A stretch of 64,000 nucleotides of DNA from Galerina marginata (Eukaryota; Basidiomycota; Agaricomycetes; Agaricales; Galerinaceae), in contig JAECYW010000022.1 of NCBI GenBank assembly GCA_023014335.1, positions 620,001-684,000 of the forward strand, in the 5' to 3' direction. A model generated the notes under the pieces. The model made no database searches, was not told the DNA's origin, and saw only the letters and a program-made list of their open reading frames with translations. Made by a program: the position numbers and the translations under genes. Positions 36,590 through 48,814 of the stretch are shown here, piece by piece. The number at the start of each line of letters is the position of its first letter. The stretch's first letter is position 1.

Positions 36590-37195
36590 AAAATACGATG
36601 TAAAATATGGTGATCTTTGGTTCACCATATTTTATGGACATTTTTTACCATATTTGAATGACAAAATATGTGGAAGGCGTGTCTGTGAAATGACTTGCAG
36701 AAGCCTGAAAGAACATCTGGAGGGAGGATATAAGTCAGAAACAATGGGAGAATGTAGGAGAACACTAAACCGCGTCAGAGGACTTTACCATATTTTTTAG
36801 CATATTCCATAACAAAGCCACACCGAAATATGGAATATGCGCACAGTTATTTGAGTGCTTGGCTCATAGCAGTGAAAGTCTGAACGAGTGTGAGTCGTCG
36901 TACACCATCTCAGGCCTGCGGGGAAGAGGTTTGGACGGTTGGCGTACTTATGACATATTTTAAGCATACTTCGGTCTCGAAAATATGGTGACTGCTATAT
37001 CTGCCCGATATTTTTGGCAAAAATAGGCTGAGAAAGTATGTGTCATAATTTTTACCATACTTGGGAGAGAAAATACGACAAAGAACTATTTTGTATATTC
37101 TATTACATATTAGGATCGGCAACTATGCTTAAAATACATTGACTATTTTTAACATACTCTTTACCATATTTTGACGCTAAATATGGTGTGGTGTT
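36590..37195. repeat. AT-rich cluster of palindromic ACCATATTTT / AAAATATGGT motifs
   Basis: About ten variants of this motif occur in both orientations in 600 bp. One pair forms a perfect 12-bp stem (36602-36613 with 36622-36633) around an 8-nt loop. Other clear copies are near 36651, 36786, 36980, 37161 and 37179. The block abuts the truncated end of the CHAT gene and supplies its last 20-odd codons. It may be a small non-autonomous mobile element or a protein-binding array; no terminal inverted repeats were defined. Confidence 0.6.
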
Positions 37196-40100
37196 CCCAG
37201 TGTATATACCTGCGGCATGGATTGGTAGAAATGCAAGAGGTCCAGTCGCACACCACCAGATTCGCATTAAGTCGGACGGAGGTTCCTGTATAAATATTAA
37301 GTCATTAGATTTACTTCGTGGTGTGTGAACCGATTAGAATACTTGCAAAATGTCCAAGACCATTCAGGATGGGCTTGACAACTAAAGCCCACAGTGTCGA
37401 GAGAATACTCTTGAGTGAGCTGCCTTCATGACGCATTCCACGGGTGCCTTCAGGTTTAGACTCTCGCATCCGACGGTCAGCAATTCCAAGACAAGCCTTC
37501 ATTTTGTTACGCAGGCTAGCGGCTTTTCCGTATGAAAATTGGTGTAAGTTGATATGAAGAGGTTCCATGCCCGGCTGAAGCGCAAGGGCATCGCAGCGGT
37601 TTCCATGCACGTTTATAACCACAACTACACCGAAATTAGGGAGGTTTCGGAGCAAAATAGATGATGGTGGTGGTTTCAGAAAATCTTCGAAATCTGGGAT
37701 ACTACGGACTTCTGCAAGAAGCTGGTCCCATTGGCGCGCAAGTTGGACATGAGCCAGTTCTTCGTCTTTCACAGTCGATTTCAGGAACACGCTGGTTTCC
37801 GAGATTAATGTCGACGACTCCTTTCGGTTTCCTGCGCCTTCTAAAGCTCGTGCAACGGTCACTATTTTGTTTGCGAGCACAGAATCGTAGCCCTGGAGGG
37901 CGTCCAGTGGGGTTCTGAGGTCGTGCAGCTGCCGCCAAACAAGACAGCGACCTTGTTCGAGCCATTCCAAAGCAAGGTCGCTCCTCTCAGAGGCAAATGC
38001 AACGGCGGATGCGGATGCGGACGCAGTCGAAATGTCAATAAGATTATTGTGCCGTCTTGTGATAGTTTGTTCCAGACCAGCGACGTGTGAAATGAGCCGA
38101 ATGACAGCTCCGTGTGCCTCAAGTAGCTGCGTTGGATCATATTTGCTGGTGAATTGTACCCAAAGCCTGGCAGCTTTGAGACGGCTATCTGGGGGCCCAG
38201 CAGGAGAATTTGCAGCTAAAGAAAAATTCGAAATGGCCATGTGCATATTGTTCATGTCATGGGTCCGGCCAAAGCAGGTAGAATACGAGACAGCAAGAGA
38301 AAAGACCAATTGAGGGAAATTGGGATGGTGATTAGAAACTGCCCGAACTGCATCCTCAAGGAATGATATTCCCTTTGACTTATCTGTGAGTTCTCCACTG
38401 CTCAAGAAGCGAGCAATAAATGATTCCCCCATGTCGTTGAGAAGGGTGGGAAGTGCTGTATGGCCCTTGGAAAGGAGCGGAATTGCTTGCTGCAGGGACG
38501 ATATGGACTCTGTGATATCACCGAGTTCTTGAGTATCTCGGAATCGTAGTTGAAGTGAGGCTGCTAAGTTACTGAGGCGGATAGGCATAAATGGATGATT
38601 TTCTGGAGTTAGCTGAACCGCTTGGCGCAAGAATGATATTGCTTCAGAATTATCTGAAGGCTTTCCAATGCTGACAAGTAGTATTTGAATTGCATATCCT
38701 AGGGTTGTGAGATAGACAGGCAATTGAGGTTTGCCACTTGGAGTGAGCTGAATTGCTTTCTTGAGGAGTGATATTGACTCGACAATATCTCTATGTTCAT
38801 TGCTGGACACAAACCGTTGGTGCAGTGAGATTGCCAAGTTAGAAAATAGCATAGGCATACTTGGATCTCCTTCTCGAAATAGCTGAATTGCTTTCTGCTG
38901 GAGTGATATTGCCTCGGAAATATCTGCGAGGTCGCCAGTGGCTGAGAACTGTGCCCGAAGAGCAACCCCTAGGTTAGTAAAAAAGGTGGCTTTATCTAGA
39001 TGGCCATCTGGGGTGAGCTGAATAGCTCTGCGGTGGAGTGATATTGCATCAGAAATGTCACTGACATCTCCAGAAAATGAGAATCGATGTCGAAGTGAAA
39101 CTCCTAGCAAAGATAAATAAATAGGCAAAGACGGATCATTCTCTGGAGTTTGCTGAATTAAATCCTGCAGCATTGTTATTGACTGGATGATAAATTTGGG
39201 TTCTCGGGTGCGTGAAAATTGAGATAAAAGTGCTTTTATATCGCATTGGGGACAGGACGTGCCTGTATGGACATGGCTCTCATGAGTGAATTGAGCCACC
39301 TGGGATGTCCTTCCAAGTCGACGCAGGAAGTCATCAGGGTCAATGCCTGGGAAATAATGTGGAATGCGAAGTACAGCTGCAGCGTGTTCCAAAGGGTCTG
39401 CGTTCAATGATGGAGGGGCAGGTTGGGGAATGGATTGAACATGTGCAAGCATACGAGAAAGGCCATCATGAAGTTGAGAGAAATCAACGTCCCTGCCTCG
39501 AATTCTCCGGTATTCTTTGAGCACCCAGTCCATGTATGCATCGTCAAATAGCACCTTATTGGCTGTGTTATCTGGAAGGCTCTGAATGATAAAAAACAAG
39601 CGACCATCTAGTCGGTCTTTGGCCGCGATATTGAAGAATACTAATGGTAAAACTTGGTTGGTTGATACCGCGGCTGGGTTACGCAGAAGTGATTGAATGA
39701 GACATACTTTTTTTCGAGAAATTCCCCACTAGGGGGAAGCTAATGATCTGGAATCTGAGCCTAAACCTCGGGGTGCATTCGCCTGCTATCAGGAGGTCGC
39801 GCGTTTCTTCTGTATGTTGGAATGTCGCAAATTGTAGTAAGACGAAGATTCTCGTTTGAAAAGATATGCTTACCGGTCGGCTTAAATATCAATTTGAGCC
39901 TCTCGATGTCAGTCTTTCCAAGGACGACCCTTCCGATGCACAGTTTGTCGTCCAACACAGCCTCAAAAGCGACTTCTTCCCCCTTGCTGGTAAGAGTAAC
40001 GGTCGTTCACTAAATCTCGTCATGAATGAAGAAATTGGGCAGCTCACAACTGTAAAATTCGGTCGTACTTCCACTGCCTCGAGGAGACCGTGTTCAATAA

Positions 40101-40380
40101 CAGTGTATCCCCCCCTTGATTCTGCCAATCGGAAAAAAACTCGACCCTCATCTGCGTTACAGCCGAATTTGGATCGCCGTCAGCCGCATTCGAAACACGC
40201 TCGACGACTACATCTGCAATCGAAGTTGAGCAGTGAGCACAGAAAGGAAAGAACGCAGTGTTCGGCGTGGTTGACAAACTTACAGGTCATGATACAAATG
40301 CTGTCCTCGCGATTTTTACCCAAAAAAGATCGAGCTCCGGCTTTCGCTTTTTGCCACTGTTTTATCCATCGGGGGAACAT
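37103..40380 (-). CDS. C2-like / TPR / CHAT-domain protein, CHAT truncated
   Basis: Exons 40284-40380, 40069-40213, 39874-39986, 39708-39809, 37347-39607 and 37103-37285 keep one frame of 966 residues. An N-terminal C2-like fold (about 35-150, with MRVEFFSD and VVLGKTDIERL) precedes tandem TPR-type repeats (about 275-655; recurring ISLLKKAIQLTP pattern). The caspase-like CHAT domain starts near residue 800 and includes IWWCATGPLAFLPIHAAG, whose His929 is the expected catalytic histidine. The frame then enters the AT-rich motif cluster and stops, so the part with the catalytic cysteine is absent. The last intron (37286-37346) has a GC donor (GCAAGT), needed to keep frame. Related proteins are abundant in Agaricomycetes and are thought to be receptor-like. 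This copy is probably inactive as a protease. Confidence 0.75.
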
Positions 40381-40520
40381 GCTGATATTTATAGAACGAG
40401 AAGGTTGAGATGTCGCCGTGAAAGAGCACTCAGCAAACCAGTTGATCGTGATAGCGTCATCTTGATCTTTTGCTTACGTAACATCTGGCCTCTACATAGT
40501 ACACACTGAGCCTAACATCG

Positions 40521-40855
40521 TTGGAAGTTAATGCCGTCTACATCAACGAGATGCTCGAGTTGCTCAGATCTGCTCCCCCCTTGGTTGTCGCTAAATTCTC
40601 CTTGATTTTTGACGTTGTTGAAGACAATTTCCCGCTTCCCGCAGCGCCGCTGACCCACCACTCACTCAGACATCTAGATATCCGTCCTCAACGCAGAATT
40701 TTCAACATGGACTTGCACGTTTTCCTCGAGAAAATCTACAGATTATTTCTTTAGAGGTTCTGCTGACATCTCCACCTTTCTTCCCCAGCTTGAACTCCTG
40801 AACTTTGCAGGTTCCAGGCAATTCAACTGGTCTTCAGTGACAGCCAGGGTGGTTA
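40521..40855 (+). pseudogene. F-box-like gene fragment with internal deletion
   Basis: Plus-strand translation (VYINEMLELLRSAPPLVVAK and FDVVEDNFPLPAAPLTHHSL) closely matches the middle of the intact F-box-like gene at 54677-56303. After FLEKI the text jumps to the equivalent of FFKRFADTPTFLPQLEVLNF, so about 100 codons are deleted and the frame is lost at a TAG (40752). Orientation is opposite to the parent gene. Confidence 0.8.
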
Positions 40856-41474
40856 GTGTTGACCCATGGTCACTCGTGCTGCTTATCAATTTTTTTGCCC
40901 AGACTCGGATAACTGAAGAGACATTTAGTGCTTTCCACAAACCAAAAACCAAATGAAGACGCAGGAAAACCGACAAGGATGCGATTACGACGTACATCCT
41001 ATATACTGTATAATGCAAGAGCTGGAGTGCGACGTCCAACGCGGCGCGCAATTAAACACGTTGGATATTATGACACATAGCCGCCTTGATTATTTTGAGC
41101 CCCAGTGCGAAGTAGCATAGGTCTTGCCGTTTCGCTTTCTGCAGGGACAATACTTAGCGCTCATCCTGATGGTCAACTTACATAGATGTTTGGTTCGGTC
41201 TAACTTCCATATGCACCGCCCGCTGAATGCGCCGACACCATACGGAATATCCATCCACCTAGAGTAGAACGCACGAAATCAAAAACGGTTAAACACACCC
41301 TCACCTAAGTAAATAGAAAAGAGAATAACAGAAAGATTTATTGGAGAATCCATGCTTAATTATTTACGTTCATATACATATATATAATAGGCGCCGCCAA
41401 TTAAACCCAACACCCAAGTTGTGGCCCAACCTGATTAAACTCAACCAACAAAAGGGCCCCATTCACATTCATGA
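40856..41474. other. Intergenic
   Basis: AT-rich from about 41330 with a run of TATATA near 41375. It likely contains the 3' untranslated region of the large F-box gene. No gene recognised. Confidence 0.4.
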
Positions 41475-44400
41475 TCACTCATAGCACAATATCCATATCC
41501 TTCCAGCCTTATCAGAAAGTATCACCGCGCCCTGGCTCTGATCGATATTGATAGTTTCCACCGTGCTGAGGTCGAGCCCGGGCGGGGTGGCGAGCGTGCG
41601 CACGACGCCTTCCGTTTCTCTTCTTCTTCTTCTTCTTTTCCTCCGCCCGCTCGTGTTGCCAGTGGGTTGGTGTTGATTTGCTTTTGCTTTCCCGTTTCCG
41701 TTTCCTGCGCTCTTCGCATCGGGTGCAGGTCCATCAGACCTGCTCTTGCCTTTGCCTTTGCCCTTCCCCTTCCCCTTGGAAGACGGAGGAGTCCCGTGCG
41801 CGTTAAAATCATACCCATACCCATACCCATACCCTCCTCCCTCCCCCTCCCCCGACTCATAATCCGACTCCAACTCCGACCCCGACGCGCCGCCCTCCCC
41901 GTCCATCCCCAAATCCTCAGAATACGCCGGAAAAGTGACGAATCTCAACCACTTTGCATCTGGGTCCAGGTCCGGCATCATATCCGAGTCCGAGTCTCCC
42001 GAGTCCGATCCCGAGCGCGCGCTTGAGCCGAGGTCCCCAAGGTTCGAGCCTCCGCCGCCGTCGTGGTGGTTGTGGTTGTATGCGCTTCCGCCGGAGGGCT
42101 CCCGCGCGCTCGAAGCATGCTTGTGTCTCTTCGACTTGGGCTTCATCCCCATCTCGCGTGCCTGCATCCGCATCCGCATCACCATCGCGTCCGCGTCGGC
42201 CTCTCCATCGCCTTCTCCCCCTCCATCCGCCCCTCCATCTCCGTGCTGCCCTCCCTCCCCTTCTCCGTCCGCAGAAGACCGCGTATGAGGATGCAGACCC
42301 TGCCACCACTTAACCTCGTCGTCGTCCTCTCCCCCATCGTCTCCCCCATGCCCATGCCCATGCCTCTCCCCATGCCCATGCCCACCCCCACCCCCATCCC
42401 GGTCCCGGTCCCGGTCCCGGAACCCATCCAGATCCCCGCTGTCCATATATTCAATCCACACAGCATGCCCAAAATCAACAGCCACAAGCGGGCGCGGGCG
42501 TTCGGTCACAGCGACGTCGTCGTCGTCTTGTGCTTGTGCCTCTGCTTGGTCATCCTCTCCCTCTCCCTCTCCTGATGCTGCTGCTGCTCCTCCGTCGGCG
42601 CCGTCGGCTGGGGTGTCGGCGCCATTCCCATTATCGTCGTTGGCCGCACCAGCATCGGCACCCCCATCAGCCCCATCCGCCTCCGCGTCCCCATCCCCAT
42701 CCACATCCACATCCGTGTCCTCCCCCGCAGACGGGCTATCGAACACGCGCACGACCTCGAACGGCTTGGACACGTACCACAAATTCATCAACGCGTCGTC
42801 CTTCGCGTCGTCCTGCGCATCCGCATCCGCATCTGTGCTCGCTGTCGTATGCGAGCCAGATCCAGCCCCGTTGACATACGGCACATGCCCATTGATCCCA
42901 TTCACCAACGCCTTCCCTCCCGCCCCATCCGCAATCATCTCGGGTACTATCCCATTAACCCTTCCCCCTCCCCCTCCTCCAAACACCCCCCCCTCCCCCT
43001 CCCACTCCCTCCTCCCAAGCGGAACCCTAAAATAATGCTGCGCCAAAACAAACCGCGTCCGATGCGTCGTCTGATCATGCGCCGCGAGGAGCACGACCGT
43101 GCAGCTCACGCGCGGGATGGACGGGAGGGAGGGCCACCACTGCCGGACGAAGTGCGCAGATTCGGGGTACCATGTTGGGAAGGGGAAGGGGTTGGGGTTT
43201 GGGGTTGGTGCGGGGGCGGGTAAGGGGGCGGGTAAGGGAGCGTTAGTGGGAGGGTTGGGGGTTGGGGTTGGGAAGGGAGGAGGAGGGGGGGCGAGAGAGG
43301 CGGGGATGGGTGTGAAGATGGGAGGTGGCGGCGGAACGGGGAGGGACGCCGGTTGCGGATGCTGTTGCGCTGCCGACGGGAGCGTAGTCTGTGAAGACGA
43401 CGCGGGAGACGAGGAGAACCTCGAAGACGCGGACGACGGGGGGTGCGATACCTGGGAGAGAGACAACAACGACGACGAAGACGAGGACGAGGGCGATGAG
43501 TAGGAGTTGGAGTTGGAGTAGTTCGACGGTCCGGCGACGGGGTTGGGGTCGTGTATGTCCCCGTTGAGTATCCGGATCCCGCCGCTGCTGTTATTGCTAT
43601 TGTCGTTGTCGTTGGCGTTGGCGTTGTCGTTGGTGTTGGTCATAAAACTATCCTCGCCATCCCCCTCATCAGAATGCACCAAATACGCCTCATGAATCGT
43701 ACTCTGCATCTCCGCCTCTAAATCCAAATCCAAATCCGCATCCGCATCCGGGTTCAAATCCGGATCCCCACCCGCCCCATGCCCCATCCCGAGGCCTTTA
43801 TCCACCCCACCCCTCCTCTCCTGATCCTGATCCTCGTCGTCGTCCTCCTCACTTTCACTCTCCTCCTCAACACCCCCCCTCCCCTCGGCCGAGCCCGGCC
43901 CCCTCAACAGCGGAAAAACAAACCGCTTCTTCAACGTCCTCACCGGCGCCAACCTCCTCGAAATCACCGGCACAGGCGGCGGTCCATTCGTGCGCCCCCC
44001 CTCTCCCCCTCCTTCGGGGGGCAGAGTGGTGATGTACGTCTCGAGGAGCGCGAGGGGGTAGAAGTGCTGGTACGCTGCGTCGGACTCTTCGCAGTGGATG
44101 ACGATGTGGTTTTGGTAGAGGATGCAGGACCAGTTCGAGGACATTACCTAGGAGAAAGGGGGGGGGGGTTAGTTGGGTATGTAAAAGTGAAAGTGAAAGT
44201 GAAAGGGAGGAAGAGGAGGGAGGAGGTAGACCACAACTCACACACTCAATCCCCGTATCCACAAAAACATACTCCCTCTTCTCCCAATCCGGCAACGCAT
44301 ACAGTCCAATCGTATTACTATTCGACACCCATATAAACGCGCTCAACAACCTCTCCGCCGGGTCGAGCAGGAACACGTTCATCACCACCCCCGAGGTGCG

Positions 44401-45572
44401 GAACTCGGTGACGTGGGAGAAGACGGGGGGGAGGGAGGGGGGTGCGGAGAGGCCGGAGGGGGGGTCGGAGAATGTGAGGCGCATGAGGACGAATTGCATT
44501 ATGCGTTCGTCGTCGTATCTACTTATATGATATCATCAGTTTTGGTTTATGAGCTCGAGCACAAAGAGAAGAGAGGAGAAGAGAAAGAGATACTCACGAC
44601 CCCGCCAACACCTTGGCCATCGTGAAAAACACGGTGCGCTCCTCAAACTCCACACGGCACTTCCACAGCTCCCACCGCGCGCCGGGGTTCCACTCTGCGA
44701 GACACGTGTTGGATTGCACGTCCCAGCATACAACCTTGCCGGACTTGGTCGCGCAGAGGGTGTAGGACGACGTGATGGGGGAAAGCCAGTCGACCTCTTC
44801 GCCGGGCGGGGCGGAGACGATTTTGTACCACTTGAAATGCTGCTTCGGGGGAGATACCGACGACGACGAAACCTTCACCCGCCCGTCCCCATCCCCATCC
44901 CTCTTCCCCACCCCCACCCCCCGCGGCGCAACATCCATATAATTGCTCCTCCTATTAACCCCCGTCCTTTCATCCCACCCCTCCCTCCCAATCGGCCTCG
45001 GCGCCCTCACGCGCCACGCATTCTCATAATGCGTCGCCTTGTTCACCGCAAGGATGAGCGCCTCGGTGTTCAGATCCGCGAGGCGCTGGAACCCCTTTAG
45101 AGGGAGCGCGCGGCATCGCCGGAGGAGGTCCGTGGCGAGCTTGCGGTAGACGGGGCGGGTTGTTGAGGCGTCGTAGAGGGATTTGCAGGTCTGGGGGGGG
45201 GGGGGGGTTAGTGTGGGTGTGGATGAGGTGGGGAGGGAGGAGGGAGGGAGGGAGGGAGAGGGAGCGGGTGGAGTTACTCACGAGATGGAGGGCGTGGACG
45301 TCCCGCAGGTCGAGATAAGTGGCGATGTTCAGCAGGAGATCGTAAGGCAGCGTGCTCAGCCCCATTTTATCGGTCTCTGTCTCTGTCTCTGTCTCTGTCT
45401 CGGTGGTGGTTTCGGTAGTGGTGTCGCTGCCCGTGTCGGTGGCGGTGGCGGTCTTGTAGTAAATGTGTTCGTAGTCGTCACAGTGGCTCGCCCAGCTGGC
45501 GTTGTCGTTGGTGTTACTCGCGGATGTAGGCTTTCTCTGGGATGCAAAACTCGGACCCGCGTCCAACATCAA
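41475..45572 (-). CDS. Large F-box protein with beta-propeller-like segments
   Basis: Exons 45282-45572, 44598-45190, 44242-44518 and 41475-44147 give 1277 residues in one frame. The F-box is split by intron 1: MGLSTLPYDLLLNIATYLDL (residues 70-89) continues into VHALHL then TCKSLYDAST. Blade-like strands follow (TLCATKSGKVVCWDVQSNTC; FIWVSNSNTIGLYALPDW) and one ends the protein (VILSDKAGRIWILCYE), suggesting a degenerate WD-type propeller. Between them lie very long low-complexity tracts: Pro/Ser-rich, then Asp/Gly/Ala/His-rich. A Thr-Glu repeat (TETETETET) precedes the F-box. F-box proteins recruit substrates to SCF ubiquitin ligases; the substrate is unknown. Intron 1 has a poly-C tract next to its acceptor. 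ATG 45569 or 45364 could also be the start. Confidence 0.8.
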
Positions 45573-46254
45573 TACACCGACTACTCAGTGCACGAAAAAA
45601 GTAGGATGCCACAGATCCTTGAAAGGCCAAGTTCAAGTTTTTGCGAAACGATCGATGGTCGATGCCCAAATCAGATTTCACTCGAAATCAGCCCGACAGC
45701 CGACTGTGCTGGCAGTAGATGCGGCGCGGCGGTTTCGCTCGGGCGTTGGTTATCGCTGGAGAGGCGGTGGAGGAGGAGCTGAGATCGGTCGGTCGGACGA
45801 AGACAAGCGAATCGGAAAAAGCGCAGGTGGCACTTGCTGAGCAAAGCCAAAGTTGAAAGGGGTGGGCCTGCGTAAACAACCCCGGCTCATCGGCTCGTCA
45901 AAGGCCCCATTGGCCAAGACCGTGACTCGCCCGGATCCTCCTTACTCCTTGCATCGCATCCATTTTCTGCAGGTCTTTTGTCTTTCACTGCCACCTTCTT
46001 TCTTGTTCTCTTAAACTCAGAATGGTCAGGCGAACCTAGACGGCACACGACTTGCCCCTTGCCTTATACAGCTATTATCACTTGCCGTCCGATCATGACT
46101 TGCAAATTTCGTACTCTGGCCTCGTCTAGCCTCTCGCTTCCGACCTTTTGGACTCTTTCTCATCCATGTTTATCCTATCAAAACCACGCCGGAGCTCAAT
46201 CGTTAGCGGGTAGCTGCTAGCACGTACCCCTGGCGAACCACTCAACAGCCAGAA
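45573..46254. other. Promoter and upstream region of the F-box gene
   Basis: No gene recognised. Open frames here are short extensions from antisense of the F-box gene. Confidence 0.35.
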
Positions 46255-47960
46255 AAACGCTCCGGTTAAAGCACGCCTCGGAAACCTACTTCCACATCGT
46301 CAACCCCTCGGCAGATAACCCGACGAGCACACTCTCGATATATATAAGTATCAAAGTAAGTAAGCGGCTCTCTGCAGCTGGATAATAATAATACCCCCGA
46401 CCCATGGAGAATTCGCCTTGCTTCTTTCCAAGAATCCACGATCTAATCGAACTCGCTTAAATTCTAAAATAACATCTGGCTGCTCTCGTCTTATACACCC
46501 GATTTTTTAAAGGCCAAAGTAGCTCCCCGGCTGGCTGGCTTTGTGGCGTTATGTCTTGGGCCCAGGGATGGAGCGAGCTCTAATGCTCCTTCATCTAGAT
46601 GCCCCTCCAAGCTCTCTCACCGCCGACCGGACTCTAAGACACAATGCACACGTTCTTTGGCGTCGTTCACTCTGAGATACTGGACACCTCAAACCGGTAC
46701 ACAGTCCTAGTAACCCAAAGCCCCAAAGCCAAACCAACCGCACCCGCAGAGCGTCTTCCTTCCTGATCACAAACCGATTACAATGCTGTCCGTAACTGAG
46801 CATTTGGCAATGAACCCCGCGCCTCTGGCTATCTAGCCTCTCGCCTCTCATTATTCCATGTCTGATAACTGCGTATAGTATTTGCGTTTCCCGGAGACTT
46901 GGCAAAGGGTTCTGGCGACATAGTATACAGTATTACGGCTTTGGGTACCTCAAGCCGTCCACTCCACACAGCGAAGATATGCATATGCTTGTCCTCGCTA
47001 CCCGATAAGAAGAGCCGGAAAATCCTACACATACCAGTGCCGAGTGGAGGTTTTCAGTGACTATACTTCGCAGTTATTTATTATCCTAGCCAACCTACTC
47101 CTATTTCCCAAAGAGTCCCGAAAACACCCCTCGGAAACCTACATCCACGTCGTCCACCCCGGGCCCTCGGCAGGTAACCCAACGACTACGAGTCCACTCT
47201 TAATATTTATATTAAATAAGTGTCAAGCCTCTCTTGAGTCTGGATAACACCCCCGACCCATGGAGAAATTGCCTTGCTTCTTTCCAAGGATCCACGATCT
47301 AATCAAACTCGCCTAAATTCTAAAATAACCTCAGTCTGCTCTCATCCCTTCTCATCGCTTGCACCAGTATGACTGGCTTCGTGACCTGACGTCTTGGAAC
47401 GAGCCCTAAAGGCCTAAAGCTCTTTCTTTCTTCTGCAACGCAGGAGTCCATTGACACCCCGTATTTAACTCACAAAAACTCCGAGCTCTCTCGTGGCCTG
47501 AGTCTGACGTCTTGGAGCAAGGCCCAAAGCTCTTTCTTCCTTCTTTCTTCAACGCAGGAATGCATGCCGTATCTAATACCCTTCACCCACAACCACAACC
47601 ACAACCACACTCAAAATCGCAAGCTGGATGTCCTCTAAAGTAACTCCAGGCACTCTCTCACTGGACTCATACGACCCAAGTTCTGGTGCCGCAAGTTCTG
47701 GCGCCGTCCACTCCTGGGCTGTCGCGCTTACATTGACAATTGGCCCATCAAGCCGGGCAGCGTCCTAACCTCAAAACCCCAAAGACAAACCAAACGCACC
47801 CGCAGAAGGTCATTCTGCCAGAGCCTGATCGCAGATTGATGCCATCCATATCCGTGACTGGGCACTGAATCCCGGCCTAACCCCCCCCTTTCATTATATG
47901 GTGTCTGGTAACAAGGACTGCACGAAGCGGTGCATATTCCATGTCCATTTCCCCCGGGGT
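46255..47960. repeat. Diverged direct duplication of about 0.85 kb
   Basis: Bases 46265-46480 and 47125-47340 share CCTCGGAAACCTAC, CCCCCGACCCATGGAGAA, CCTTGCTTCTTTCCAA and ATCCACGATCTAATC. Bases 46690-46870 and 47770-47910 share AACCCCAAAG-like text and CGCACCCGCAGA. Two further short copies of a TCTTGGA / AAAGCTCTTTCTT block lie at 47390-47450 and 47500-47560. Pyrimidine-rich, no coding capacity recognised. Confidence 0.6.
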
Positions 47961-48814
47961 CCATCATGAGCTCAGTTGGCCCGTACGCGAGAATTGCTAC
48001 GAAGAAGGCGAACCCGGTAGCATGATGACTGAACACCCAAGGGTTTCATCCATAGGTCTATCCAGAAGGTGGGTCCGAATTCGTCTTCAGCATGCAAGTA
48101 TTCATCGTGTGCCTCAATATTTAGCTTGCTACCATCTATGAGCACAGGCACGCACTCGAAAAAGAAGAAAAAAGAGAAGCGCACGTCGTTCTCCACCCAG
48201 TGGATCGCAGGACTCGGCCGGTCCTTTATCCAGCGTCGATATTAGGCTGCTGTCTTTGGATCTCGATTCGCCAGTCTGAATGAATGTGAGACCGGCGAAC
48301 CTATTCATCTGTCCAGAGGACACACTGGACGATGGTACCACGCAGATCGACAGAGATTGCACCGCTCGCTCTTGCGCAGATTATTCCAAGCAGTTTTGCG
48401 GACAAGCGTCGGCGCCTGTCCTTTCTCCCGACTCCACCCCTAGCGTTCAGCGCTATCAAGTCACATTCCCATAAGAGGACACAACATACACTACACTACT
48501 CTGCTGTCAGGGGCACTGAAGATATCAGCCCCCGACTCGTTGTGTTTGAACTTAGAGGGTCGATACGGACGAAAACCTTCCATCCCATTCCTCAGTGCGC
48601 AGCTTCTTTCGCCAAACACGCACTTCGATCGAGAGTAGCTGTAGCTGCTGTTCCGCTTCAAATTTGTTTTCATTGGAACGCAAGGATAATTAAAAGAAGA
48701 TACAGAGTCAGACGGGAAGGGAAGAAAAGCTACTTCGAAACCGAGTGGAACCAACATTATAGTGGTTGTGATGTACACAGAAGAAGAAAATTGGAATTGG
48801 AAGGTCGCGGTGGG
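47961..48814. other. Intergenic, nothing recognised
   Basis: Downstream of the GTPase paralogue at 48815-49671. Open frames in this stretch lack domains and have no plausible splice structure. Confidence 0.35.

Noticed and set aside
36590..37195. CRISPR-like regularly spaced short repeats
   Set aside because: The genome is eukaryotic, spacing is irregular, and motifs occur in both orientations.
39866..40408. 180-codon plus-strand frame
   Set aside because: It is antisense to exons 1-3 of the C2-like/TPR/CHAT gene, whose splice sites and conserved text explain the sequence better.
42063..43503. Long plus-strand frames rich in Pro, Arg or Gly
   Set aside because: They are antisense shadows of the low-complexity exon of the large F-box gene.
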